Source: Clostridiaceae bacterium
GTDB lineage: Bacteria > Bacillota > Clostridia > Lachnospirales > Lachnospiraceae
Reading direction: 5' to 3'
DNA: 64,000 nt
Assembly (NCBI GenBank): GCA_910574345.1
Contig: CAJSZV010000012.1
Coordinates: 62,001 to 126,000, forward strand
A program made the position numbers and the translations under genes. Numbering within the stretch: the stretch's first letter is position 1; each line of letters opens with the position of its first letter. This document shows, piece after piece, positions 33,728 through 41,904 of this stretch. The notes beneath the pieces were generated by a model. That model searched no databases, was not told the origin of the DNA, and saw only the letters and a program-made list of their open reading frames with translations.

Positions 33728-35813
33728 AATCTGTTCTCCTTCCTCCGTTGTAACTTATCTGCCAGTCTGTAAATTCTCCCCAGACCTCCCCCTGAACATA
33801 GATTCCCAGGGTCGCCCCCGTAAATCTCTTTCCTTTTTTAAGGCCCTCGCTGCTCAGATAGGATGTGTTCTCCAGCTTCTCCTGATGCAGGGTTTTGACC
33901 CCGTCTTTTGGGATCATGCAAAAAAAGGTTCTGGCCAGTCCCTCCGCTCTCATGGACAGACGGATGCTGCCTCCTTCTGACAGTTCTGCCTCCAGAGAGG
34001 AGATAACATTCCCTCTATGACCCTCTGCATCCTGCCTGTCTGACAGGCCTTCCCGAAGACAATCCTGAAATGGGATAAAGCTTTCTCTGACATAGCCATC
34101 TCCCGCATACTCCTGAAGGCAGAGCCCAAGGCTATGGTCTCTCATGCATACCCCGTATTTGATATAGCTGTTCTCATCATAGTAGCAGGTCATGCCAAGA
34201 CTCTGGCCTTCCAAAAGCCTGGGGATCACCAGGTCACACCAGGCTTCAAGGTCAAATTCCTCCTGTCTCGTGACAAAGACGCTGCGGAATTCCTTTGTGT
34301 TAAGATCCCCTTCCTGTCCCTTTAACCTTAAATGCTCCTTATGCCGGACTGCCTCCAGACAGAGGCGTTCCCCGTAAAGGGGCCTGGGGGTCATCCAGTC
34401 TCTGTTCTTCCAGCGGGGGTAGCCTCCCACTGCAGCTTGTCCTCCTGTTTGCTGTCCCTCACCGACAAAATATGATACGGCATCCTCTCCCGCTTCGTCT
34501 CCAACGGCATTCTTATTATCCCCCGGCCTCCTTTTCCCGGCAAAGGGCAGTATCTGCTGATCCGAAGGCCCCCGGCCGTGATTGATCAGAGGCCAGCCCT
34601 CTGCAGTCCAGGTAAGAGGATCCAGGGCCGTCTCTCTCCCCAGGATTCCGTATCTGTCCGGGCCATCGCAATGTCCGGTATCTGCCTGTGCTTTGAACCC
34701 GCCGGTTCCATCTCCTGTTCCCAGCATTCTCAGGCACAGATAGACCACATACCATCTGCCATCGGGAAGCTGTACCGGTTTTCCGTGGCCGCAGCACTGA
34801 ATCAGGGCATTGTCATCCCACTGACGGAGAACGGGATTGTGAGGGCTGGGCTCATAGGGGCCCATAAGAGTCTTTGACCTTGCCGCCGTGATCCGGTGTC
34901 CCTTGCCTGTGCCGCCCTCTGCCAGAAAGAGATAATAATATCCCTTGTATTTTAGCAGATGCGGCCCCTCAGGCTTTCTCTTACAGTCCCCGTACCACAG
35001 CATGGATGCAGGAGACAGAAAGCTTTTGCAGTCCTTTGACAATTCCCGAATCCGGGCCCCCTTGTTGAGAACCATGTACTTGCGGCCATCATCATCGTGA
35101 AAGATAGAAGGGTCGATCCCGTCATCATCAAGAAATACCGGCTCCTCATAGGGGCCCTCGGGCCGATGTGAGGAAGTGACCATCTGTACCCTCCGCTTCT
35201 CCATATCATCATTCATGCGGAGAGTCGCCGCAATATAGAAGCATCCGTCACAGTAGGAGATATCCGGCGCCCAGTATCCCATGCCCCCGCAAAGCCCGTC
35301 AAGTCCGGACCACTTAGGGTTCGTGACTGCATACCCTATGATCTTCCAGTGAACCAGATCTCTGGAATGGGACACGGAGATACAGGGAAAGAACATAAAG
35401 GTAGAATTGACCATATAGTAATCTTCCCCCACACGGACGATGGAAGGGTCCGGGCAGAAGCCTCTGCGCACGGGATTGTGGTATGTGTCCTCATAGGAAC
35501 AGCCAAGCCTCTGTTCCAGATAGTCAAGAATCTCCCCCTTGTTCTCCCTGTATGCAAGATCCCACGGGGTCTCCCCCTTATTATTGGCCGAAAGGGGATT
35601 TAAGCCCACCCGCTCCACCAGATACCGGACCACATCTGCCTGTCCCGACAAGACCCCATAGTGAAGGGCACTGTTATATTCCTGATCCCTTGCCTGCATA
35701 TTGGCTGCCGTGTTCTCGATAAGACGGCGCATTTCCTCCAGCTTCCCTGTCCTGGCCGCCTCCCAGACTTCCTCCGTCCGGATCTGCTCCATGGTTTTGT
35801 TCTGATTCTCCAT
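33702..35813 (-). CDS. Ankyrin-repeat / GH43 glycoside hydrolase fusion
   Basis: 703 aa. Residues 10-105 form two to three ankyrin repeats (EEVWEAARTGKLEEMRRLIE, YNSALHYGVLSGQADVVRYLVE, KGETPWDLAYREN). A GH43 five-bladed propeller follows (NPVRRGFCPDPSIVRVGEDY, base Asp122; WAPDISYCDG; KRKPEGPHLLKYKGYYYLF with the acid Glu), then a C-terminal beta-sandwich (about 480-700). GH43 enzymes cleave xylosides and arabinosides. There is no signal peptide, so the enzyme is cytoplasmic. The ankyrin part may dock a protein partner, perhaps another enzyme of this operon. GGGAAGAG is just before the ATG. Confidence 0.85.
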   Translation of the reverse strand: MENQNKTMEQIRTEEVWEAARTGKLEEMRRLIENTAANMQARDQEYNSALHYGVLSGQADVVRYLVERVGLNPLSANNKGETPWDLAYRENKGEILDYLEQRLGCSYEDTYHNPVRRGFCPDPSIVRVGEDYYMVNSTFMFFPCISVSHSRDLVHWKIIGYAVTNPKWSGLDGLCGGMGYWAPDISYCDGCFYIAATLRMNDDMEKRRVQMVTSSHRPEGPYEEPVFLDDDGIDPSIFHDDDGRKYMVLNKGARIRELSKDCKSFLSPASMLWYGDCKRKPEGPHLLKYKGYYYLFLAEGGTGKGHRITAARSKTLMGPYEPSPHNPVLRQWDDNALIQCCGHGKPVQLPDGRWYVVYLCLRMLGTGDGTGGFKAQADTGHCDGPDRYGILGRETALDPLTWTAEGWPLINHGRGPSDQQILPFAGKRRPGDNKNAVGDEAGEDAVSYFVGEGQQTGGQAAVGGYPRWKNRDWMTPRPLYGERLCLEAVRHKEHLRLKGQEGDLNTKEFRSVFVTRQEEFDLEAWCDLVIPRLLEGQSLGMTCYYDENSYIKYGVCMRDHSLGLCLQEYAGDGYVRESFIPFQDCLREGLSDRQDAEGHRGNVISSLEAELSEGGSIRLSMRAEGLARTFFCMIPKDGVKTLHQEKLENTSYLSSEGLKKGKRFTGATLGIYVQGEVWGEFTDWQISYNGGRRTDYGTRKVPL

Positions 35814-35849
35814 CTCTTCCCTTTCTTTTCTTCTCAGATAATACCGGAT

Positions 35850-38063
35850 TCAACGGTAAATGTCTCCTTCGCGGTAGGATTTCCACACCACCTCAAAGGC
35901 CTGATTCTCCAAAATCTCATCCAAAGGCCGGACTCTCCTCCACACGGCCTCTGTCTTACAGTCGCCGGCCACATAGGATATCTCCTGAACCTCCCCCTCA
36001 TGGGCCCGGCCGTCAGGGCCGTCAAGGGAAAATACCGCCAGCTCTGGTATCTGAATCTGACCACATGTTCCCGGCTCCTCCAAGTATACTGCAGAACCAC
36101 GGCTTTTTCCTCCGTGATTCACATAGTCAATCATGGCATCCAGATAAACCTTCTGACAGATTCTCATGTCCAGATACCTGTAAAACATGGACAGCCTGTC
36201 AGTCCTTCCTGGGTTCTCCTCCGGGGACATATCTGATCGGTTTCCTTCACGTTCCTCGTATCCCTTGGGCGCTCCTCGACCGGCTTCCCGGCCCTCCCCC
36301 ATAAGCTCCTTAAGCTCCCTTTCAATCTCCAGTCTCATCTGTTCCATTCCCTTAAGGCTTCGCAGCATGGCTCCGTACCGGCTCATCTGCCCTGCCGCCT
36401 TTTTCCATAAGCTGCCGGGACTCCTCTCCGATTCCTCCACGTTCGCTTCTCTGTAACCTTCTTCTGTACTTCCCGCCGGCTGCCTGTCCTGACAGGCTTT
36501 TCCGTAGTCTTCCTCCGGGCTTCCCACCATCTGCCTGTCCTGCTTGGCTTCCCTGCAATGTCCCTCCGCACTTTCCACCATCTGCCTGTCCTGACAGGCT
36601 GTCCCGGCCTTCTCCGTGACCCTCTGTCTGACCCATGCTTTCTCCCCCATGGCGATCCACTGCCGGGCCTTGTCCATAATCTCTTTCTCCGTCTCCTCAT
36701 TCCAGGTGCGAAGAGTATCTTTGTGGGCAGCGATAAACCGGGCCGCCCGGGTCGACCCCACCTGGCCTGCATTGAGGGCGCTTCCGCCGGGCCTGTAGAT
36801 CCCGTGGGTTCCCGCCGCCTCGCCCACGGCAAAAAAACCCTCCACATTGGTCTGCCACCATTCATTGACCGACAGGCCTCCGTTGTTGTGCTGGGCACAG
36901 ACTGCCACCTCCAGCAGGTCCTTGGACAGATCCACCCCGTGTTCCAGATAAAAAGCCGCTGCCGGGCCGTTGAGCTGGCAGAGCCGCTCATAGGGCGTGT
37001 CCTGACAGGCTCCTGCCCGTTCAAGATACTCCTTTGTCTCCCTGGACAAGGCCTTAAAATCCACGGTCCTTCCGCCGGGATTCTGCCGGTAATCCAGCCA
37101 CACCCGCCTCCCTCTCACACAGGTTTCCCGGTAGACCAAGAGATCAATCATGGAAGATCCCCCTGACACCTTCCTGGCGTCAAAGGGCCACTGGTAGCCC
37201 TTTAAAAAGATCTTATCCATCATTTCCTCCCTGGTCCCATAAAATTCCATAAGAAATTCCCGTTCATCACCGCCCTCCGGATCGGTGGACACAAAGCGGG
37301 GAAGGACCTGCATGTAGCTGCCGCTTACATTCCATCTGGGCTTTAGGGATGCAAGGCCGTACTGCCACTCCGTCAGATTCTTCCCAAGGCCCCCTGCCTC
37401 AAAGGCGATTCCGCTGGCTCCAAGCTGGCTCTGGGGATAGACGCTGTCCCGGTATATTCCCGCCGGTCCGCCGGTAGCATACACCAGATTGGTGCATTTC
37501 ACCACCACATACCCCCCAAGATGCTTGTCCAGACAGAGGATTCCATAGACCTTATTGTCCTTGGTAAGAATCCGTATAACCTGAAAATTATCATAAATCG
37601 GGATTTTCTTCTCCCTCACCGCCCCCTCCAAGGCCTCGGTCATATACCGGGAGGTGTAGGGCCCCACGCTGGTCCCCCGGTCATTGGGGTCATGGTCTGT
37701 CTTGTAGCCCACAAACTCCCCGTACCGGTTGTGGGGAAAAGGAACTCCCAGCTCCACCAGCTTAAAAAATCCCTGACAGGAAAGAGCTGCCTCGCACAGG
37801 GCATGGTCACCGTCCACACAGCCGCCCTCAAAGAGCACCTCGGCCAGACGCCTCACACTGTCCCCCTGTCCGCCTGCCAGGGACAGTTTGTAGTAGGTCT
37901 GCTTGTCGGAGCCAGTGTTCCTGGAGGTCCCTGCATTTATATTCTCCGTCACCAGCACCACGTCCTCCACGCCGTACTGGCGCAGCCGGTCCGCCGCATT
38001 GAAGCCTGCCGCCCCGGAGCCTGCCACCACCGTATGGGCCTCCATGATCCGTATCTGTCCCAT
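35850..38063 (-). CDS. FAD-dependent oxidoreductase, fumarate reductase/succinate dehydrogenase flavoprotein-like
   Basis: 737 aa. The FAD-binding Rossmann motif is VVAGSGAAGFNAADRLR near residue 13-29. The fumarate-reductase-type body includes YATGGPAGIYRDSVYPQSQLG and HNNGGLSVNEWWQTNVEGFFAVGEAAGTHG...GGSALNAGQVGS. The C-terminal capping domain is interrupted by three 17-residue tandem repeats. The ATG at 38061-38063 has GGGGG seven bases upstream. It follows the SDR by 12 bp and precedes the ankyrin-GH43 gene. Soluble; the electron partner could be the OYE-type protein. The substrate is unknown. Confidence 0.83.
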   Translation of the reverse strand: MGQIRIMEAHTVVAGSGAAGFNAADRLRQYGVEDVVLVTENINAGTSRNTGSDKQTYYKLSLAGGQGDSVRRLAEVLFEGGCVDGDHALCEAALSCQGFFKLVELGVPFPHNRYGEFVGYKTDHDPNDRGTSVGPYTSRYMTEALEGAVREKKIPIYDNFQVIRILTKDNKVYGILCLDKHLGGYVVVKCTNLVYATGGPAGIYRDSVYPQSQLGASGIAFEAGGLGKNLTEWQYGLASLKPRWNVSGSYMQVLPRFVSTDPEGGDEREFLMEFYGTREEMMDKIFLKGYQWPFDARKVSGGSSMIDLLVYRETCVRGRRVWLDYRQNPGGRTVDFKALSRETKEYLERAGACQDTPYERLCQLNGPAAAFYLEHGVDLSKDLLEVAVCAQHNNGGLSVNEWWQTNVEGFFAVGEAAGTHGIYRPGGSALNAGQVGSTRAARFIAAHKDTLRTWNEETEKEIMDKARQWIAMGEKAWVRQRVTEKAGTACQDRQMVESAEGHCREAKQDRQMVGSPEEDYGKACQDRQPAGSTEEGYREANVEESERSPGSLWKKAAGQMSRYGAMLRSLKGMEQMRLEIERELKELMGEGREAGRGAPKGYEEREGNRSDMSPEENPGRTDRLSMFYRYLDMRICQKVYLDAMIDYVNHGGKSRGSAVYLEEPGTCGQIQIPELAVFSLDGPDGRAHEGEVQEISYVAGDCKTEAVWRRVRPLDEILENQAFEVVWKSYREGDIYR
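36445..36597 (-). repeat. 51-bp tandem repeat within the flavoprotein gene
   Basis: Three in-frame 17-residue units: CQDRQMVESAEGHCREA, KQDRQMVGSPEEDYGKA and CQDRQPAGSTEEGYREA. The conserved CTGCCTGTCCTG occurs at 36480, 36531 and 36582, an exact 51-bp period. The block interrupts the helical capping domain and is probably a strain-variable insertion. Confidence 0.85.
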
Positions 38064-38074
38064 AACCATTCCCC

Positions 38075-38845
38075 CTATAATCTTTTAATATGAAAACCGC
38101 CGTCTATATCAATATAATTTCCCGTAGTGTAGAGAAACTTGTCGGAACAAAAAGCGCTGACCGCATCCGCCACATCCTCGGGCGTCCCCCACCGCCTGAT
38201 GGGAAATGCCCCTGCCTTGATGAGTGCATCATACTTCTCCTGGACCTTGCTTGTCATATCGGTCTTTATGACACCCGGACGCACCTCGTGGACCAGAATC
38301 CCCTCTCCTGCCAGCCGGTCCGCAAACAAGGTGGTAATCATAGACAAGGCGCTCTTGGAGATACAGTATTCCCCCCGGTTTACGGAGGAGATTTCTGCGG
38401 AACAGGAGCCCACATTCACGATGGTCCCCCGCTTCTTTCCTATGACTTCCTGCTTTAACATCTCATTGGCCGCCAGCTGGGTCAGAAACATGGTTCCCTT
38501 GGCATTGATCCCCATAACCCGGTCATAGCTTTCCTCCGTCATGGTCAGAAGGTCGGCCCGCACCAAAGGCGCCACCCCTGCATTGTTCACCAGCACATCA
38601 ATTCTGCCGAACTGTTTTACGGTCTCCTCAATAAGCCGCTTTCTGTCTTCCCCATGATCTAAGGTTCCCTGGACATAGTGCAGGCAGATTCCCAGGTGCT
38701 CTAACTCCTTTAGCTGTTCCTCACAATCTTTCTTTGGCCTGGTGGCAAAGATCACCACGTTATAGCCATCAAGCCCCAGTCTTTTCGCTGTGGCCAGGCC
38801 GATTCCCCTGCTTCCTCCTGTTACAATAGCCGTCTTCTCATTCAT
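38075..38845 (-). CDS. SDR-family oxidoreductase (3-ketoacyl-ACP reductase-like)
   Basis: 256 aa. The NAD(P)-binding motif is TGGSRGIG (9-16), NNAG is in VLVNNAGVAPL, and the catalytic Ser-Tyr-Lys is seen in NVGSCSAEIS and YCISKSALS. It ends IDIDGGFHIKRL, typical of classical SDRs. First gene of the operon SDR - flavoprotein - ankyrin-GH43 - OYE; promoter at 38893-38921. It probably oxidises or reduces a sugar or aglycone carbonyl. AAAGGAG is ten bases before the ATG. Confidence 0.88.
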   Translation of the reverse strand: MNEKTAIVTGGSRGIGLATAKRLGLDGYNVVIFATRPKKDCEEQLKELEHLGICLHYVQGTLDHGEDRKRLIEETVKQFGRIDVLVNNAGVAPLVRADLLTMTEESYDRVMGINAKGTMFLTQLAANEMLKQEVIGKKRGTIVNVGSCSAEISSVNRGEYCISKSALSMITTLFADRLAGEGILVHEVRPGVIKTDMTSKVQEKYDALIKAGAFPIRRWGTPEDVADAVSAFCSDKFLYTTGNYIDIDGGFHIKRL

Positions 38846-38892
38846 CTGTCATTTGCTCCTTTGCATTTATCAGACTTTCCCTTTCTATCCAT

Positions 38893-38947
38893 ATTTTAAG
38901 TATTCTGCAATGGGGTGTAAAGTGACAAAAGAAATAAGAAGTGACAA
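38893..38947 (-). promoter_or_regulatory. Promoter of the SDR/GH43 operon with upstream direct repeats
   Basis: TTTACA (38916-38921), 17 bp, TAAAAT (38893-38898) on the minus strand. Two copies of TTGTCACTT (38920-38928 and 38939-38947) stand 19 bp apart and touch the -35 box, the arrangement of an activator-binding site such as those of AraC-family proteins. Confidence 0.6.
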
Positions 38948-39011
38948 TTTCACAGCATTAAATTTTCTCTCTCTGCCTTGATGGTCAGAAGCGGGCAAGT
39001 CCTGGCAAAGC

Positions 39012-39098
39012 TCATCCCATACGCTTTCCTGTCAATATACGGCACGCTGTCGTTTTCCCCACTCCCATAGTGCCGCCAATCATATACAAATGCTTCAT
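39012..39098 (-). pseudogene. Truncated P-loop kinase remnant (28 codons)
   Basis: ATG preceded by GGGGAGGA. The translation begins MKHLYMIGGTMGVGKTT with an intact Walker A (GGTMGVGKTT) and continues CRILTGKRMG to a stop. Full-length relatives are small nucleoside/shikimate-kinase-like ATPases of about 170-190 aa. Only the start remains. The region before and after gives no continuing frame, so this is a broken gene. Confidence 0.65.
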
Positions 39099-39182
39099 AT
39101 TCCTCCCCTTTCCATTGATGAATCGTACACTTTAAGTTATTTTCTCCATGAGAAAGAGCCCGGTTCAATGGGCAGACAATAA

Positions 39183-39221
39183 GCCTGCCCGTGTATGCCT
39201 CTGGGACATCACGGGGCAGGC
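39183..39221 (-). terminator. Hairpin terminator after the GNAT remnant
   Basis: GCCTGCCCCGTG pairs with CACGGGCAGGC (one bulged base) and is followed on the minus strand by TTATTGT. It starts a few bases after the GNAT stop codon at 39230. Confidence 0.65.
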
Positions 39222-39229
39222 CCTTTCTT

Positions 39230-39652
39230 TTAAACTTTACACATATACTCAAACACATCAAATTCCTGCATCACCCCATCTACAAAGGCTTTATGGCATC
39301 CCAGGCTTATAAAACCACATTTTTCATACAATCGTCTGGCAGGAATGTTTTTATAATGGGTATCCAGTCTGATTGTCTTCGCCCCGGAATTTTTACAAAA
39401 GTCAATCCCAAACCGTACCAATTTTTCCCCAAATCCTCTGCCTCTATAGTCAGGATCTACCACAACCGTATGTATAGTCATAACACAGTCAGCAGGGACC
39501 TGCAGAGTCCATGTTATTTTTTTATATTCCGGATGCTGGGAATGGTCGATTATCACAGCTCCTGCAATTCCCGTCTCTGCTTTCAGCACGTATAATGTCC
39601 GATTCTCCACCGCTCTCTGTGCATCTTTTCGTACAGGGTATTTCCCCTTCTG
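39230..39652 (-). pseudogene. GNAT N-acetyltransferase, N-terminally truncated
   Basis: The acetyl-CoA-binding motif VDPDYRGRGFGEKLV and the C-terminal ARRLYEKCGFISLG are intact. The reading frame continues upstream of the only usable start (GTG at 39608-39610) with KGKYPVRKDAQRAVENRTLY, which fits GNAT homology, but is closed by TGA at 39653-39655. About 40 N-terminal residues of the usual fold are missing. A short expressed protein of 126 aa cannot be excluded but would lack the first strand and helix. Confidence 0.65.
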
Positions 39653-39797
39653 TCAGTTTGGATAGCAATATATTAAAATATTACTCCCTTTTCGGAAAAG
39701 TGTTCCCCGTGCATAAATTTAATAATATAAAGTATATTTTTACAAAAATCACAAAATTTACTACAACTTAACGGCTCTACAATTTGAATTTGTCAGT

Positions 39798-40190
39798 TTA
39801 CTCAATTTCTGTGCGAATGGTAAACTCATTAGGAAGATTGAAAATATCCTTTTTCAAAAACAGCGGGTAGAAATACTCATCTTTTAATCTTTTAAACTCT
39901 AACCATTCAAAAGTATGTGTTCGATGACCTTCTTTTGATATAAATTTGTTTCCCTTTGCCAGTAAGCCTGTGCCTGCAGCAATCCTGTTTTCCAAATGAT
40001 ATCCCAGCTTACTTGAATCTGTTGATTTCTGTGCCTCAATATTAACGAGAATCTTTATTTCGCTCTCTCTATGGTATACCGTAAATCGGATATCATAATA
40101 GATTATTCCTTCCCCCGGAACATTGTCCTCCGTCACGGTTCCTTTCACATGTCCAAGATTGGAAAGCCCAGCATCAACTGCCTGCGCCAA
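39798..40190 (-). pseudogene. PD-(D/E)XK (Rpn/transposase_31-like) nuclease remnant
   Basis: GEGIIYYDIRFTVYH and ILVNIEAQKSTDSSKLGYHLENR match the catalytic core of the PD-(D/E)XK nuclease family transposase/Rpn proteins (Asp of YYDIRF, Glu-X-Gln of NIEAQ). After ENRIAAGTGLLAKG the family sequence is lost and a different end follows (NLPNEFTIRTEIE). Homologous-looking sequence extends upstream to about 40240 without a start (KRIIKTNLAQAVDAG) until a stop codon. The gene is decayed. AT-rich. Confidence 0.6.
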
Positions 40191-40326
40191 ATTCGTCTTT
40201 ATTATCCGTTTCCTTTCTCCTCTTTCAGTAAACTGTTTCTACTGCACAAAACAGGCTTTCCAATCCCCATCCTGTTCAAGAACACACTTACAAAATTCAG
40301 CTATATCTATTTTTTTCTCCCTCACC

Positions 40327-40524
40327 CTTCAAGAATCCCAAAGCCGGTCCTTATCTCCCCGCCCTTAAGCAGATGCCTCTTCATATTCCTCTGCAGAAGC
40401 GTATCCTCCGGCAACGCCTCCAGCCCCACACCCCTTGCTGCAGGCCGATCTTGTCACATAATGTAAGCAAATCCATAGGATACCACTGTTTCATAAAAAC
40501 GGTTAAAAAACCAACCACTTCTAC
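40327..40524 (-). pseudogene. Unrecognised gene remnant with a frameshift
   Basis: Two frames join to give a plausible protein end. The first has TVFMKQWYPMDLLTLCDKIG and then shifts into a second reading LEALPEDTLLQRNMKRHLLK followed by GGEIRTGFGILEG and a stop at 40327. Codon use looks coding in both parts, but no start or full frame is present. A third short stretch (IDIAEFCKCVLEQDGDWKA, about 40240-40315) may belong to the same decayed area. I do not recognise the family. Confidence 0.35.
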
Positions 40525-40578
40525 CTACATATTACAGAAAAACCCCTGATATGCAACCATTTTAACATATAAACAAAC

Positions 40579-40641
40579 ATGGACTGACACCACAAAACGT
40601 TCAGATGATCCTCTCCCAAACCTTTTGTAATGTCAGTCCAT
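40579..40641 (-). terminator. Hairpin terminator of the uronate locus
   Basis: ATGGACTGACA pairs perfectly with TGTCAGTCCAT, extended by ACAAAA/TTTTGT. On the minus strand it is followed by GTTTGTTTATA. It lies 13 bp after the stop codon at 40654. Confidence 0.7.
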
Positions 40642-40653
40642 CCACAATCCCAA

Positions 40654-41898
40654 CTACTGCCCTCTCACGATCCCCTGCTCCTCAAAAGCCGAAGCCAGAA
40701 TCCTCTCCTTCTCCACATGAAGGGCCCCTGTAGGACATACCTGGAAGCAGTAGCCGCAGCCAATACACTTATCCGTCTTAGCCGCCGCCTTCCCCCTCAT
40801 CTCAATGCCCTCATGCCAGCACACATCCACGCACCGCCCACAGCCGATGCAGCTGTCAGCCACCTGGGCCTCCTGGTATGCATCTGCCAGCCGGTTCTGC
40901 CGCAGGGCAGTCAGGTCCTTGTCCATCTGGAACAATTTCAGTGCATCCCCGCACAAGCTGTCCATATCCCTGTACCCGTTGTCGTCCATAAACCGGTTCA
41001 GATCCTTGATTACCTTTTCGCATGCTTTCGTTCCCCCGGCACAGGCCAGAGCCCCCAGCTGCACCGCCTGGCTGCCGGACATAAGGATTCTGACCGCCTG
41101 GTCATAGCTGAACACACCGCCGCCGCCGTACAGAGGAATGGTGAGCCCCTCCGTCCTGGCCTCCGCAATGGAATAACACACCAAAGGCGTGGCCTGAGTT
41201 CCGCCATACCCCGCTCCCGGCCTGGCCTGAGTCGTCCTCCAGTCCAGATCAAAATAAAACCCCTTCCACCTGGCAGTAGGACCCGCCGCCGCAGCCCCCG
41301 CCGCCTGGGCAATCCTCATAGAAGTCAGCACATCGCAGGACTCGATAGCCAGCTTTGCCATAATAGGCATACTTGGCACCGCCTTCTTCATGACTTCGAT
41401 GCTGTGGCGAAGGAGCTGGTGATAATCAAAGATCCGGTCCTTGGCAACCGCCACTCCCGGCGTATTAAAATGCAGCTCAATAGCATCGGCTCCGGCCCTC
41501 TCAAGCTCCTTGGCCTGATTGGCCCAATCCTTCTCCCAGTCGCCGCCGCCTTTAATATCACTGTAATGACCTACCGACACCCACAGCTTAATGTCCTTAT
41601 CCATCTCCCTCTTGATCCGCTGCACTTCCTCACAATACTGCTCCAGAGTATTGATGGTGTCCTTAATCTGCCGCCCTACGGCATGGCTGTGGATACTCAT
41701 CTGGCCGGAAAACATAGCCTTGCTGTCCGGCCCGATGTAGCTTCCCCCTCCCGCACCATGTCCGAAATTCCGAAGCACAATAGCTCCCGGCCTCATGGCG
41801 GCGCTCTTCAACACATTTCTCGCCCCCTGAGTCGCCGGACTGGACGCCACCACAAAAGGATTCATCATATCAAATTCTTTAACATACAAATCAGCCAT
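40654..41898 (-). CDS. Dihydroorotate/dihydropyrimidine dehydrogenase-like flavoprotein with two [4Fe-4S] clusters
   Basis: 414 aa. An FMN TIM barrel of the DHOD/PreA class fills residues 1-310 (NPFVVASSPATQGARNVLKS, ELHFNTPG, PIMAKLAIES, IPLYGGGGVFSYDQAVRILMSG). A bacterial ferredoxin domain follows with CIGCGRCVDVCWHEGI and CIGCGYCFQVCPTGAL. This layout matches dihydropyrimidine dehydrogenase subunit PreA, but the gene is the last member of a sugar-acid locus, not of a pyrimidine locus. Its true substrate may be a carbohydrate-derived compound. It starts 7 bp after the isomerase-like gene. Confidence 0.8.
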   Translation of the reverse strand: MADLYVKEFDMMNPFVVASSPATQGARNVLKSAAMRPGAIVLRNFGHGAGGGSYIGPDSKAMFSGQMSIHSHAVGRQIKDTINTLEQYCEEVQRIKREMDKDIKLWVSVGHYSDIKGGGDWEKDWANQAKELERAGADAIELHFNTPGVAVAKDRIFDYHQLLRHSIEVMKKAVPSMPIMAKLAIESCDVLTSMRIAQAAGAAAAGPTARWKGFYFDLDWRTTQARPGAGYGGTQATPLVCYSIAEARTEGLTIPLYGGGGVFSYDQAVRILMSGSQAVQLGALACAGGTKACEKVIKDLNRFMDDNGYRDMDSLCGDALKLFQMDKDLTALRQNRLADAYQEAQVADSCIGCGRCVDVCWHEGIEMRGKAAAKTDKCIGCGYCFQVCPTGALHVEKERILASAFEEQGIVRGQ

Positions 41899-41904
41899 AA
41901 CGCT

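Noticed and set aside
38950-39261. Open 103-codon frame on the minus strand
   Set aside because: It runs through the GNAT terminator hairpin and overlaps the GNAT end. In another frame of the same strand there is a ribosome binding site and a clear P-loop kinase start (39012-39098), so this frame is a shadow.
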